This document shows positions 20,979-29,993 of a stretch of 53,460 bases of DNA, piece after piece. This DNA comes from a virus. Position 1 is the stretch's first letter. Each line of letters starts with the position of its first letter. The DNA lies in IMG/VR virus record IMGVR_UViG_3300018432_000008, positions 1 to 53,460 of that record; one strand, written 5' to 3'. The notes under the pieces were generated by a model, which made no database searches, was not told where the DNA came from, and saw only the letters and a program-made list of their open reading frames with translations. A program made the position numbers and the translations under genes.

Positions 20979-21749
20979 ATGAGCACTTACGGACAGCAGA
21001 CGATCGGCACCACGGGGTCGCCGATCCAGGTGAACGCAGACGGCCGCACGGACGGCTTCAAGCACTGCGGCGTCACGATCGACTGGAGCCTGATCACCGC
21101 CGTCAGCGCCGACACGACGCTGTTGGATGGCACGATCGTGAAGAACGGCGACAAGTACATCCGCTACGGCACGGTCCTCGACCTGATCGGCACGGCCGAG
21201 GTGCAGACCATCGACCTGTCGGCGGGCGATGACCCGACGGCGGGTTCCTTCACCCTTACCTACGGCGGGCAGACGACTGCGGCCATTGCCTGGAACGCTT
21301 CCGCTGCGGCGGTGCAGACGGCGTTCGAAGCGCTGAACAATGTCGAACAGGGCGACGCCGTCGTGACGAAAAGCGGTTTCGTCTACACGTTCACGTTCGC
21401 CAGCCACATCGGCAACGCCGGGGCGATCACGGTGGGCTCGGGTTCGCTCACCGGTGCCACGTCCGTCACGGTCACCGAGACGACGGCCGGCACGGGCAAC
21501 GGCAAGTACGGCCCGGTCAAGACGAACGCCAGTGACGGGCGTCAGGCGATGGCGCGCGGCGAGAGCTACATCCTCAACCGCACCGTCGTCTACAGCAACC
21601 TGGGCAGCGACCACCCGCCCGTCCTCGAAGCGGGCACGGTGTGGCAGGCTCGGCTCGTCACGAACGAGGCGTTGCCGGGCGACAACAACCCGACGCTGGC
21701 CAACATCCTCACGGCGTTCCCCGGCCTTCGTCTGGCCAAGGATTTCTAA
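20979..21749 (+). CDS. Capsid decoration protein with Ig-like insert
   Basis: A 256-residue protein (two codons longer if ATG 20973 is used; the GGAG at 20967-20970 spaces better to 20979). Residues about 1-70 and 170-256 form a head-decoration fold as in lambda gpD-like or Mu head stabilisation proteins. Residues about 75-165 are an inserted Ig-like domain (TIDLSAGDDPTAGSFTLTYG...TTAAIAWNASAAAVQTAFEAL). Such domains decorate capsid surfaces. It lies directly upstream of the major capsid gene. Confidence 0.65.
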   Translation: MSTYGQQTIGTTGSPIQVNADGRTDGFKHCGVTIDWSLITAVSADTTLLDGTIVKNGDKYIRYGTVLDLIGTAEVQTIDLSAGDDPTAGSFTLTYGGQTTAAIAWNASAAAVQTAFEALNNVEQGDAVVTKSGFVYTFTFASHIGNAGAITVGSGSLTGATSVTVTETTAGTGNGKYGPVKTNASDGRQAMARGESYILNRTVVYSNLGSDHPPVLEAGTVWQARLVTNEALPGDNNPTLANILTAFPGLRLAKDF

Positions 21750-21803
21750 ACCACGACGCGCTAAACACGCATTCTTTCACACGCAAAACAGGAGCAAACC
21801 AAC

Positions 21804-22925
21804 ATGCCTTACGATCTTCTCGCAACCCAGCGCGTCAACACGATCATGCGGGAGGTGCGCGACGCTCGCGAACTCCCGCAGAACCTGCTGTTGCTGAACC
21901 GTACGCCGATCACCGACGCCACCGACGGCGAAATGACGGCTTACTGGGACGGCAACACGTCCCCGGCGGACATCATCGCCGACGGCCAGCGTGCCCTCGT
22001 CTATTCGACGGGTGCATTCAGCCTGAAGTCCGACAAGATCCCCAACATCAAAGCGGGTGAAGGGATCGACGCCGAGATGCTTCAGCTCATGGAGCGCATC
22101 CAGGCCGGTGGAGGCTTCCGTGATGACACGGGTGTCATCAACGCCTACATGACCCGCGTGATGGAGCGGCGGCTGCGCGCCGTCCGCATGACGATGGAGA
22201 TCATGCGCATCGGGGCGTTCCTCGACTCGCTCACGTGGAACCGCGGCGGTGTTCAGTTCTCGATCAGCTTCAACAAGCCGTCGGACCTGAAGGTGACCGT
22301 CTCGAATTACTGGACGGACGCGACGAACGGAACGCCGATCGCGGATATCCAGACGCACATGGCGCATCGGCGCGAGCAGTACGGGGAGAACACGACTCGT
22401 CTGACGATGACGAGCGCGGACTTCCGGTACATGATCGCGACCACGGAGTTCCGGAACAAGGCGACGCTCTACGCGCAGATGGTGCTGCCGAGCGCTGCCA
22501 GCTTCCCGATTCAGGACATTGGCACGATGCAGAACCTCGCCGGCCGAATCCTCGGTCTGACGATCGAGCTGCACGACGCGAAGTATGCGTTCCAGAACGC
22601 GGACGGTTCCACGGGCGCCTTCGGCAACTACTGGCCGGCTGGCTACGTCGGGTTCAGCGACGCCGCGTCGGACAACGATCCGAACGCCACCGACTTCGGT
22701 AACACGACCGTCACGGAATCGATCGTCGCCGGGCTTACCGGGACGAACTTCGCGGGCGCCGGCGGTACGGGTGGTTTCGGCGGTCCCGTCAAGGGCCCGG
22801 TCGGATACGTCACGCTCAGCAGCTTCGACCTGAACGCGCCGGGCGTCACCGCATGGGGTGTTGCGCGCACGATGCCGCGCGTGTTCCGCCGCACGGCCGA
22901 AAGCTACCTGAAGGTTCAGGCGTAA
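21804..22925 (+). CDS. Major capsid protein (phage capsid E family)
   Basis: A 373-residue HK97-fold capsid subunit. It opens with MPYDLLATQRVNTIMREV and carries an early PITDATDGEMTAYWD strand. A helix region with IPNIKAGEGIDAEMLQLMERI and MERRLRAVRMTMEIMRIGAFL is typical of the E-type major capsid family. The Gly-rich loop GGTGGFGGP near 318 is probably surface-exposed. A good Shine-Dalgarno (AGGAGC) precedes the ATG. Order protease, decoration, capsid is normal. Confidence 0.85.
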   Translation: MPYDLLATQRVNTIMREVRDARELPQNLLLLNRTPITDATDGEMTAYWDGNTSPADIIADGQRALVYSTGAFSLKSDKIPNIKAGEGIDAEMLQLMERIQAGGGFRDDTGVINAYMTRVMERRLRAVRMTMEIMRIGAFLDSLTWNRGGVQFSISFNKPSDLKVTVSNYWTDATNGTPIADIQTHMAHRREQYGENTTRLTMTSADFRYMIATTEFRNKATLYAQMVLPSAASFPIQDIGTMQNLAGRILGLTIELHDAKYAFQNADGSTGAFGNYWPAGYVGFSDAASDNDPNATDFGNTTVTESIVAGLTGTNFAGAGGTGGFGGPVKGPVGYVTLSSFDLNAPGVTAWGVARTMPRVFRRTAESYLKVQA

Positions 22926-22965
22926 ATTCTACGCCGATTCCATCAACACTTAACGAGGTTTGACC

Positions 22966-23280
22966 ATGTCCAAGAAAGATGCCGCTGCGCCTGATGTGCA
23001 GCCCGAACCGGACCGAGTCCGCAATCACAAGCTCACCCGTCACGGGATGGAGTACGAGCTGAGCAAGGGACGCTCCATCCTCTACAAGGGCAACACGCTC
23101 ACGAGTATTCATCAGTTGCCCAGCGAAGCTGAACTTGCCGAGGGGGACGAGCAGGCGTCGGCGGACGCGCTGAAGACGCTCGATGCTCAGCAGAAGATCA
23201 TCGACGGCCAGCGTGCCAAGCTGCTGGCCAGCCACAAGCCCGCTGAACCAGCCAAGGACGCCAAGCCCGACAAGAAGTAG
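22966..23280 (+). CDS. Head-associated hypothetical protein
   Basis: A 104-residue protein starting at ATG 22966, with a CGAGG motif about 8 nt upstream. A short beta region (NHKLTRHGMEYELSKGRSILYKG) is followed by a Lys/Ala-rich helical tail. It sits between the capsid and neck genes. Position suggests a head accessory or connector, but no family is recognised. Confidence 0.55.
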   Translation: MSKKDAAAPDVQPEPDRVRNHKLTRHGMEYELSKGRSILYKGNTLTSIHQLPSEAELAEGDEQASADALKTLDAQQKIIDGQRAKLLASHKPAEPAKDAKPDKK

Positions 23281-23318
23281 CGTTGATGCGGGGCATGGGT
23301 AGACTAGGAGCCCTGCCC

Positions 23319-23522
23319 ATGCCCGAGCATCCTGAACGAGCGGTGATCTTCATCGAGGTGTCTCAGGGTCCAACCCTGCGCACGGCGATGGATGCACTGG
23401 ACCTGCTCGTTACGACCATCCCGCTGATTCCCGAGTGGCACCGTGCGGAGCGCGAAGAACTTGAATCGCGCATGAGTGCGTTGGCCGACGTGATCGAGCA
23501 GCAGTTGAAGCAACCCCAGTAA
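23319..23522 (+). CDS. Hypothetical protein in neck region
   Basis: A 67-residue protein (MPEHPERAVIFIEVSQGPTL...) with a beta strand then two helices (WHRAEREELESRMSALADVIEQQL). Start chosen because AGGAG lies 8 nt before this ATG; an upstream in-frame TTG is less supported. Function unknown. Confidence 0.5.
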   Translation: MPEHPERAVIFIEVSQGPTLRTAMDALDLLVTTIPLIPEWHRAEREELESRMSALADVIEQQLKQPQ

Positions 23523-23526
23523 TCCT

Positions 23527-24015
23527 GTGCGACTAAACATATCCGTTGACTTGGCAGGATTGCCCCTGTCTGGGGTGAGGTCCGCGTTCTCGGCTCCCAA
23601 CGGGCCGATGCGCGACGGGTTCGTTCAGGCGGGGGCGATCTATCTCGGGTGGACGCGCGAACGCTACGTAAGGGCTGCTCGTGGTGACGGCACGTGGAAG
23701 CCGCTGGCCGCGAGCACGATCAGGGGGCGTCGGAAAGGCAGAGGGAAGGGCAAGCCGGAGATCCTTCGGGATACCGGCGTGCTGCTCAACTCTCTGTCGC
23801 TCGGTGCTCCCGGCAGCATCAGGCGCGAGATTCCCGACGGCATCGAGGTGGGGACGGTCGTGAAATACGCGACCCACCACCAGAACCCGAAGGTGCCGGG
23901 TCGCCCTCCGCAACGAAAGATTCTGGAATACCCACCGCCCGCCGTGCTTGAGCGGATGCGGGATGTCGTGCGTCGTGCAGCCATCAAGACGGTGCAACAA
24001 CTCAAGGGCAAGTAG
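23527..24015 (+). CDS. Virion morphogenesis/tail completion protein (Mu gpG-like)
   Basis: A 162-residue basic protein starting at GTG 23527. It has the pattern of phage virion-morphogenesis proteins: W-x-P-L-A-A-S-T-I-R-G-R-R, RDTGVLLNSLS, VGTVVKYATHHQ and P-GRPPQRKIL, then a C-terminal helix. These proteins sit at the neck and connect head and tail. Its place between capsid and tail tube genes agrees. Confidence 0.75.
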   Translation: MRLNISVDLAGLPLSGVRSAFSAPNGPMRDGFVQAGAIYLGWTRERYVRAARGDGTWKPLAASTIRGRRKGRGKGKPEILRDTGVLLNSLSLGAPGSIRREIPDGIEVGTVVKYATHHQNPKVPGRPPQRKILEYPPPAVLERMRDVVRRAAIKTVQQLKGK

Positions 24016-24579
24016 ATGGCCGCGACCGACTTCATCACGACGCTGATCAACCGCTACTGGACGTTGCTCGAAGCGCATGCACCGATCGTCACTGAAGGCT
24101 CAGCGGGATACATCGCACCCCGTAACCGGATCAAGCTGACCGGCACGCTGAAAGATCCGTTCAAGAACGGGTGGAACGATGGGGACTTCCCCGAACTGAC
24201 CATCGGCGTTCCGGCGTTCTCTGATTCGTTGTTCACTCGTGAGCAGCACTACAACCACCGACCGGCTTATAACCCGACCACCGAGCCGTGGACCGAAGAT
24301 GTGCAGTTGGATGTATCGATCGAGATCATCCACCCCGACATGCAGTACGCCGCCGCAAGCGCTCGAACGCTTGAAGTGCTGACGGCCATTCGCAAGGGCG
24401 GTCCGGCACTAGGTATCACGGCGTTTCGTGTTCAGCAGACAGGCCCGATCATCGGCCGCAATGCCGTGGTGTCGGGTCGCGCTGGTGAGTACGCCAACGC
24501 CGGCGGCACGCGCCGCTTGTCCACGATCATCACCAACCCCGTCCTGCTGCGGTTCAAGGGATCGCAGCTCATCACGTAG
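24016..24579 (+). CDS. Neck/tail terminator-type protein
   Basis: A 187-residue protein beginning 1 bp after the morphogenesis gene. The mix of strands and helices (LDVSIEIIHPDMQYAAASARTLEVLTAIR) and the length suit a tail terminator or completion protein, which normally occupies this position. Sequence alone does not let me name the family. Confidence 0.55.
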   Translation: MAATDFITTLINRYWTLLEAHAPIVTEGSAGYIAPRNRIKLTGTLKDPFKNGWNDGDFPELTIGVPAFSDSLFTREQHYNHRPAYNPTTEPWTEDVQLDVSIEIIHPDMQYAAASARTLEVLTAIRKGGPALGITAFRVQQTGPIIGRNAVVSGRAGEYANAGGTRRLSTIITNPVLLRFKGSQLIT

Positions 24580-24601
24580 TCACAAACACAGGAGCTTCAT
24601 C

Positions 24602-24961
24602 ATGCCCGAAGGACTTACGACCGCCCCCGCGCCGACGCCGCCCCCGTACTACTCGGGTAACAACAACGTCTGGCGCGTGAAGTTGCAGGGCAAGGGTGAG
24701 CCCCAGCCCCAGACGATCGAACTGCGCGGCCCGGTAGATATCCGGGTCGTCAAGCAGCACGCGCAGATGATGGCCAACGCGCAGAGCCGCCGCGCCGTCT
24801 CGCGGGGCTTTCCCGACCCGGAAGTGAAGATCGTCGGCGAGCCCGAGCCGATCGGCACGAACAACGACCCGGTTGGCATGTACTCGCCCGCCGGCGCTCA
24901 GCAAATCGACCTGAACCGATACGCCAACGACGCGCCGACGACCGGCAAAGCGGCCAAGTAA
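24602..24961 (+). CDS. Hypothetical tail-region protein
   Basis: A 119-residue protein with a Pro-rich start (MPEGLTTAPAPTPPPYY) and a small beta domain (VWRVKLQGKGEPQPQTIELRG). A good Shine-Dalgarno (AGGAGC, about 9 nt) fixes ATG 24602 as the start. It lies just before the tail tube gene. Function unknown. Confidence 0.55.
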   Translation: MPEGLTTAPAPTPPPYYSGNNNVWRVKLQGKGEPQPQTIELRGPVDIRVVKQHAQMMANAQSRRAVSRGFPDPEVKIVGEPEPIGTNNDPVGMYSPAGAQQIDLNRYANDAPTTGKAAK

Positions 24962-24990
24962 TCAACAAACCATCTTGAGGAGTAACGAAA

Positions 24991-25386
24991 ATGGCAGAAC
25001 TTGATATCAGCGGTTTCGACGGTGACGTGGCACTGACCGGCCACGGCGGCGAAGCCTACGCCTGGACCCTTGCATCCACCCTGCGCAAGAAGGACGTGAG
25101 CCGCTACGGCGGGACGCGCTTTGCCAAGCAGCGCGGCGGCGTCATTGACATGAGCGGCGTCATCAGCGTGTTCCTGCGCAAGGGGGCTACGGGCAATGCG
25201 CCGAACGCAACGGCGTCCGCGGTGGACGGTGCAGCGCTCGTGCTCACGGCTATGACCGGTTGCACGTACACGGGCACCGCGATTGTTGACTTCACGATGA
25301 ACCACAACTTCGGCGACCCGGCCATCGAGGGCACGTACCCGTTTGTCTTCACGGGGGACGTGACCGAGGCGTGGGTGGTTGCGTAA
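24991..25386 (+). CDS. Major tail tube protein (probable)
   Basis: A 131-residue all-beta protein (MAELDISGFDGDVAL...GVIDMSGVISVFLRKG...YPFVFTGDVTEAWVVA). Length, beta content and position directly before the frameshifted chaperone genes and the tape measure fit a siphophage tail tube subunit. A strong GAGGAG ribosome site suits high expression. No sheath gene is seen next to it, so the tail is probably non-contractile. Confidence 0.65.
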   Translation: MAELDISGFDGDVALTGHGGEAYAWTLASTLRKKDVSRYGGTRFAKQRGGVIDMSGVISVFLRKGATGNAPNATASAVDGAALVLTAMTGCTYTGTAIVDFTMNHNFGDPAIEGTYPFVFTGDVTEAWVVA

Positions 25387-25405
25387 ACGGAAAGGATCGA
25401 CCCCT

Positions 25406-25897
25406 GTGGCAGAACACGACCCCGAAACCGGGGCTCAGTACGTCGTGGTCAAGAAACAATCGGACGGTAGCGAGATTCGACTTACCCGGCTCGCGCCGTC
25501 CGATTTCGTTGCGCTGGCCAACCGGATGTTTCGGCAGCGCAAGGATCTGTTCAAAGAGAACCTGCAAGTCGCCGGCATCGTCGGTGATGAAGCGTTCGCA
25601 AAGCTCAACGAGTTCGACAGCCGCCGGCCGAACCGGTCGGACGTGCTGAAGTATTCGCTGGAGGAAGATGGTCAGCAGCAGATCATCCTCATGGCCCTGC
25701 GTCGTCAGAAGCCTGACGCAACAGAGGCGGACGTTGACGGGTTGGAGCTGAGTCCAACGTCGATGATGGTCCTTTCGGGTGACCTGATCTACCTGAACAT
25801 GAGCCCGAACGGGCAGCCTGAGGCGGTGGGTGGGGGTGAGAACCCTTTACCCGATTCGGCGGGGGCGGGCTCGTCGAAGGATTCCAGCGTGACGTAG
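25406..25897 (+). CDS. Tail assembly chaperone, short form (G-like)
   Basis: A 163-residue protein starting at GTG 25406, with GGAAAGGA nine bases upstream (an earlier in-frame TTG at 25379 is less likely). Content: a beta start (TGAQYVVVKKQSDGSEIRLTR), then helices, then a Pro/Gly-rich acidic tail. Tail chaperones of this type bind the tape measure protein during tail assembly. The slippery site near its end generates the longer form. Confidence 0.75.
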   Translation: MAEHDPETGAQYVVVKKQSDGSEIRLTRLAPSDFVALANRMFRQRKDLFKENLQVAGIVGDEAFAKLNEFDSRRPNRSDVLKYSLEEDGQQQIILMALRRQKPDATEADVDGLELSPTSMMVLSGDLIYLNMSPNGQPEAVGGGENPLPDSAGAGSSKDSSVT

Positions 25898-26115
25898 CGC
25901 GCATCATGGCCGCGCTCGCGCCCCGCGATAACCCGATGCACTGGCCGATCGACCTGTTCCGTGCGCGTGCCGACTACGCACGGGCACGTGAAGCCGTGTT
26001 GTTGCAGTTGGACGAGAAAGCCGACTTCAAGCACAGCGTTCAGGAAGCGGGCAAGGCTCGAATCGAGCAGACCCGGCTGAAGAAACTCGGCATCCCACCC
26101 CTGTTCATTTCCTAA
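25406..26115 (+). CDS. Tail assembly chaperone, -1 frameshift form (GT-like)
   Basis: A -1 shift at 25843-25849 would fuse the first 148 codons of the G-like gene to 88 codons of the -1 frame. That frame is open from 25840 to its stop at 26113-26115. The extension reads TRFGGGGLVEGFQRDVARIM and continues into helices rich in Arg/Ala (LFRARADYARAREAVLLQL). An internal ATG at 25906 exists but lacks a ribosome site. Production of G and GT in fixed ratio is a conserved device of long-tailed phages. Confidence 0.75.
25843..25849 (+). promoter_or_regulatory. Programmed -1 ribosomal frameshift site CCCTTTA
   Basis: The heptamer C-CCT-TTA is an X-XXY-YYZ slippery sequence in the correct zero frame (codons CCT Pro, TTA Leu). 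It sits near the end of the G-like gene, and the -1 frame is open in both directions as needed. GC-rich sequence follows and could form a stimulatory stem. TTA is a rare codon in this genome, which would favour pausing. Confidence 0.7.
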
Positions 26116-26127
26116 CCGGAGTACTCC

Positions 26128-28344
26128 TTGGTCGCCCCCATTGGTGATGGTGTAACGTTTGGCATCCGCGCCGATTATTCGGGGCTGGAGCCGGACCTTC
26201 GCGCCGCCGAAGCCAAGATCAAGGCGATGGTGGCGAAGACCGCCAACGACCTGAACACCGTCAAGGCCAGCGTCGGGCAGCAGGCCGCAGCGGTGGAACG
26301 TTCGGTCAACACGGTCGCGTTCAAGCTGCCGCCCATCGACAATTCCGCGTTCAAGCGGTCCGTGGATGAGGCGAAGGGTCAGCTTGCAGTGCTTCAGCAG
26401 CGCATCAACGAAGTCCGCGGGGTGCGACCGGCCACATACGGTGTAGCTGGAGACACGTACGCGGTTCGCCCGCAGCGACTGATGGCGGGGACGGATGGGA
26501 GTGGGCGAACTGACCTGATGCCGCGCCCGCAGTTCAGTGCTGACGAGCAGCAGACGCGCAACGTCATGGCCGCGGCGATTCGGTCCATGCGTGCGCAGGC
26601 ACGTGAAGCGAACATTGCAGCCGACGTGCGCATGCGGCTGTTCGGTGCGGATGAGGTCAAACGCGGCATCAAGGACATCGGGGACGAGGCCGACGCCGCC
26701 ACGAAGAAAGCGGTGATGCTCGGCAAGGCGATCTCCACCGCAATGATCGCGGCGAAGGCGCTGGAGGTTGCGGCGGACATTGGGGATGTCGCTGCCGCCC
26801 GTGCCAGCGGTGATGCGAAGCGGCTGGAACTGGCGAAAGAGCAGGTCCGCGATTCCATTCGCCAGCTACCCGTCGTCGGTCGTCTCGGCGATTCAATCGG
26901 CCGCTTGGCCGATCAGCGCGGTGGCACGAGTTTAGGCCCGGCAGGCGTTGCGCTGAAGGGGTTGCGTACGGGTGTCGCGCGTCTTGCGGGCACGCAGACA
27001 TCGGAGGAAATCCGCGAGTTCGACAAGCAGCAGGCCGAGCTTGAAAAACGGCTCGATGCTCAGCGGCGCAATATCGAGCGCATGCAGGAACATCGCGAGG
27101 ACGCCAAGCAGATCGCCCGCGAGGCGCAGCGCGAGATGGCGTCAGAAGGTCTTTCCCCGACTCAGCGGGCGCTGCGATCCGCTATCGACCGGCAGGCCGA
27201 CTTTGACGAGGCTTTGTCGAACCGCATCAGGGGGCGGAACCAAGGCGCAACATCGGAAGAGGGCGACGTTCAGCGGGTGAACGCCGAAGCGGTGCGCCGT
27301 GCACGTGAAGCCAACGCGGCTGCGCAGTTTGATGCTGGCGTGGTAGGGGCACGAGCATCACGAGAGGCGGCTGACCAGAACCGCACCAACCTAGCGCAGA
27401 TCAACGAATTGCAACTGCGGAACATGGGGCAGATTGCGCAGGCCGAGCGCACCGCGTTCATGGAGACGCTTGCCCAACGCGAGGACGGCGTACGGCACCT
27501 GGGGAAAATGGAGCTGGACCGGGTCCGTGCGGTCAACAGTGAGGAACTGAAAGGCTTTGACGAGCGCCAGCGGCGTGAGCGTGAACTGAAGGACCGTGAC
27601 GTTGCCTTCGGTACCGCACAATCGCAGTTGCGGGAGCAGCGCCGGTTCTTCGAAGCCGATCAGGCTGGAATCGCGAAGGGATTTGACGAGCAGATGCGGG
27701 TTGAGAAAGACCCCGTCCGGCGCGAGGCGCTGAACCAACAGAAGCTCGCCGCGCTACACGAGAACGAAGCGGTCGAACGCCGGCGCATCGCAGAAGCGAC
27801 GGCTGACACGGAAGCGAATATCCGTGAGGGGGCGCTGCGCGCGGCAGGGCAGCACTATCGCGCCGACGTTGAATCGTACAAAGCAGCGATGGAGGCGCGG
27901 GTTCGCGCAGCTACCACCGCTGAGGAAGCCATTCTCGCCCAGCGCGAGAAAGCCGCTGGCGAACAGGCGATGGCCACCCAGCGTGAGCGTGAGCGTGGCG
28001 ACGTTAACTTCGAAACGCGGCAGCTACAGCTTCGCCGCTTGGGGCAAAACGAACTGGCGAACGCTCGTGACATCTCGATGCGAGCACGTCGCGAGATCGA
28101 GGCTGCGGCGGGTGACCCCGCCATGCAGCAGGCCATCCTTGCGCGTACGAAAGAGGAATTACTCGAGGCGCAGAACCGCCGCGCAGCGCCGGAAGTCCTG
28201 TCGGCGTCCGAAGCGTTCAGCACGGACCTGCGCGGGCCGTCCCCGAAGGACCGGGAACTGAACGAGCTGAACAAACAGCAACTCGAATGGCTGAAGACGA
28301 TCGCCAAGAACACGGCGAACGCGACGGGCGCGCTTACGACCTGA
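26128..28344 (+). CDS. Tape measure protein
   Basis: A 738-residue protein starting at TTG 26128 with CCGGAG eight bases upstream. It is almost wholly helical and charged, with long coiled-coil runs (for example EEIREFDKQQAELEKRLDAQ and many RE/ER/AE repeats). Short hydrophobic stretches at about 200-215 may insert in the membrane. Tape measures set tail length; at about 0.15 nm per residue this suggests a tail near 110 nm. Its place after the chaperones is diagnostic. Confidence 0.8.
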   Translation: MVAPIGDGVTFGIRADYSGLEPDLRAAEAKIKAMVAKTANDLNTVKASVGQQAAAVERSVNTVAFKLPPIDNSAFKRSVDEAKGQLAVLQQRINEVRGVRPATYGVAGDTYAVRPQRLMAGTDGSGRTDLMPRPQFSADEQQTRNVMAAAIRSMRAQAREANIAADVRMRLFGADEVKRGIKDIGDEADAATKKAVMLGKAISTAMIAAKALEVAADIGDVAAARASGDAKRLELAKEQVRDSIRQLPVVGRLGDSIGRLADQRGGTSLGPAGVALKGLRTGVARLAGTQTSEEIREFDKQQAELEKRLDAQRRNIERMQEHREDAKQIAREAQREMASEGLSPTQRALRSAIDRQADFDEALSNRIRGRNQGATSEEGDVQRVNAEAVRRAREANAAAQFDAGVVGARASREAADQNRTNLAQINELQLRNMGQIAQAERTAFMETLAQREDGVRHLGKMELDRVRAVNSEELKGFDERQRRERELKDRDVAFGTAQSQLREQRRFFEADQAGIAKGFDEQMRVEKDPVRREALNQQKLAALHENEAVERRRIAEATADTEANIREGALRAAGQHYRADVESYKAAMEARVRAATTAEEAILAQREKAAGEQAMATQRERERGDVNFETRQLQLRRLGQNELANARDISMRARREIEAAAGDPAMQQAILARTKEELLEAQNRRAAPEVLSASEAFSTDLRGPSPKDRELNELNKQQLEWLKTIAKNTANATGALTT

Positions 28345-28347
28345 CAC

Positions 28348-29214
28348 ATGGCAGAATTGATCCAACCACACCTAGACGAAGACCTGGCGGACGGGTTCTC
28401 GATCAGCCGCAAGAACGGGCGGTTGGTGATGACGCGCACGTTCTTCGCCATCAACCTGACGGGTGCTACGCCCCCTGAAAGGCTGGCGCAGGCACTGTTA
28501 CTTCACGCCGGCACGGGAGCGGCAGAGCACACGGGCGCGAACCTGCCCGACGATGGGGATGAAGTTGAGATTAATGACAAGACGCTGTCCGCGAACGACT
28601 TCGCTGTATCGCCGTGGGGCGCTGCGGACGCCGAAATCCGCGTCACGTACACCGAGGACTTACGTGACCAGGACTTCGCGGGGTACGGTCCGACGATCAA
28701 AGAGGTTGGGGCGACGGTAGAAGAGGAAGAGACAGACTTTGACTATGCCAATTTGCAGCTCCCGCTAGATCAGCGAACACGAATCAAGGTCCGTTACGAC
28801 CCCGACGCATCACCGCCTAGCGGATCGTCTACCGAGAAAAAAGCTCAGGATGCGCGTGTCCGCCGATGGCGTGGTCGTCCCGTAATTATATTCACCAGAG
28901 AACAAAGCCACGACCCTGAAGATTTGGCAGCCGACTACGTGAGCATGATCAACTCTGCCGTGTGGCGCGGATACGCCGCCGGCACCGTGCTGTGTATCTC
29001 GATACTCGGGCGCAACGCTGGAGACGGGAAATGGGTCACCACCTATCAGTTCGCTGTGGATAAGCATGGGTTCAAGCAATACGCGCGGTGGATTGATCCG
29101 GAAACGGGTCTGCCGCCGAGCCTGCTCACGTTCATGATCGGCCACCAGAACGGCATCACAGAAGTCACCGTCCAAGGTGAGGCGAACTTCGCCGGCCTGA
29201 ACCTTCCCGCCTAA
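28348..29214 (+). CDS. Distal tail / baseplate-type protein
   Basis: A 288-residue beta-rich protein (ISRKNGRLVMTRTFFAINLTG at the start, FDYANLQLPLDQRTRIKVRYDP in the middle) beginning 3 bp after the tape measure gene. That position usually encodes distal tail or hub proteins. The family is not recognised by eye. It has an Asp/Glu-rich central segment at about 75-130. Confidence 0.55.
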   Translation: MAELIQPHLDEDLADGFSISRKNGRLVMTRTFFAINLTGATPPERLAQALLLHAGTGAAEHTGANLPDDGDEVEINDKTLSANDFAVSPWGAADAEIRVTYTEDLRDQDFAGYGPTIKEVGATVEEEETDFDYANLQLPLDQRTRIKVRYDPDASPPSGSSTEKKAQDARVRRWRGRPVIIFTREQSHDPEDLAADYVSMINSAVWRGYAAGTVLCISILGRNAGDGKWVTTYQFAVDKHGFKQYARWIDPETGLPPSLLTFMIGHQNGITEVTVQGEANFAGLNLPA

Positions 29215-29229
29215 CCAATCGAGGAACCA

Positions 29230-29730
29230 ATGGCAGAAACAAGCCGCATCACCGGCAACATCGAGTACACGGGCAACGTGCAGTATCTCGGGCAGGTGAC
29301 GATGCCCACAGGCGCAGTCGGCGACGACGAAATCGAAGCCGCCGCAGGCATCGCCGCATCGAAGGTCGATCATCGTTTCCACGTCATGCACAAGCAGCCG
29401 AACACCACGGCGACGACGGAAACGGTGGGGCTGTACCTGGCGAAAGCTGCGGGCACGGTCATCGGCTTCCGCGCAGGCAGCATCGGCATCGCCGTGGGCG
29501 CCGCGACCGTCACGTTCGACCTGAAGAAGAACAACGTGACCGTGCTGACCGGCGTGCTGACGCTGAACAGCTCGAACACGGTGCGTGTGGCGGTCGCCGG
29601 CACACTCGTAGCCACGCCGACGTACGTGGCGAACGACTTCTTTGAGCTGGTCATTACAGCGACGGCCGGTGGTGGCACGTTGCAGACGGGTATCTTCGCT
29701 GAAGCGTGGTTTGAAGAGGACGCGGCGTAA
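29230..29730 (+). CDS. Small tail fibre-like protein
   Basis: A 166-residue protein. The N-terminus ITGNIEYTGNVQYLGQVTMP and a GDDEIEAAAGIAASKV module are typical of phage fibre repeats. A beta-sandwich domain follows (GTVIGFRAGSIGIAVGAATVTFDLKKNNVTVL, positions about 72-103). Good ribosome site GAGGAACC. Its stop overlaps the next start (TAATG). It is probably a minor tip protein. Confidence 0.6.
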   Translation: MAETSRITGNIEYTGNVQYLGQVTMPTGAVGDDEIEAAAGIAASKVDHRFHVMHKQPNTTATTETVGLYLAKAAGTVIGFRAGSIGIAVGAATVTFDLKKNNVTVLTGVLTLNSSNTVRVAVAGTLVATPTYVANDFFELVITATAGGGTLQTGIFAEAWFEEDAA

Positions 29731-29993
29731 TGGCGACAGATGAACCAGCAACGCGGTTCACGGTCACGCTGATGTACGACCGGCCGCACGCGAACGAAAA
29801 GCCGACGCGAGCCGAGTTCGCCACGCTCGCGATGACGATTGCGCAGGCGGTGCTGATTCGAGCGGCTGGCGCAGGTATGCCGCTGCCCGATGGGGTAACG
29901 GTTCAGGATCTCATCTGGATGTCGTCCATCTTTCCTGGCTGTGATAGCCAAATGTTTGAGCACACGGAAGAGGGGGTCGTCATCCATGTCTGA
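29730..29993 (+). CDS. Hypothetical tail-region protein
   Basis: An 87-residue protein (MATDEPATRFTVTLMYDRPH...) with a helix AEFATLAMTIAQAVLIRAAG. It is coupled at its start and overlaps the next gene by 8 bases. Function unknown; it lies within the tail-tip gene group. Confidence 0.5.
   Translation: MATDEPATRFTVTLMYDRPHANEKPTRAEFATLAMTIAQAVLIRAAGAGMPLPDGVTVQDLIWMSSIFPGCDSQMFEHTEEGVVIHV

Noticed and set aside
25906-26115. Independent gene from ATG 25906
   Set aside because: No ribosome site, and the frame is open further upstream to the slippery heptamer, so it is better read as the frameshift extension.
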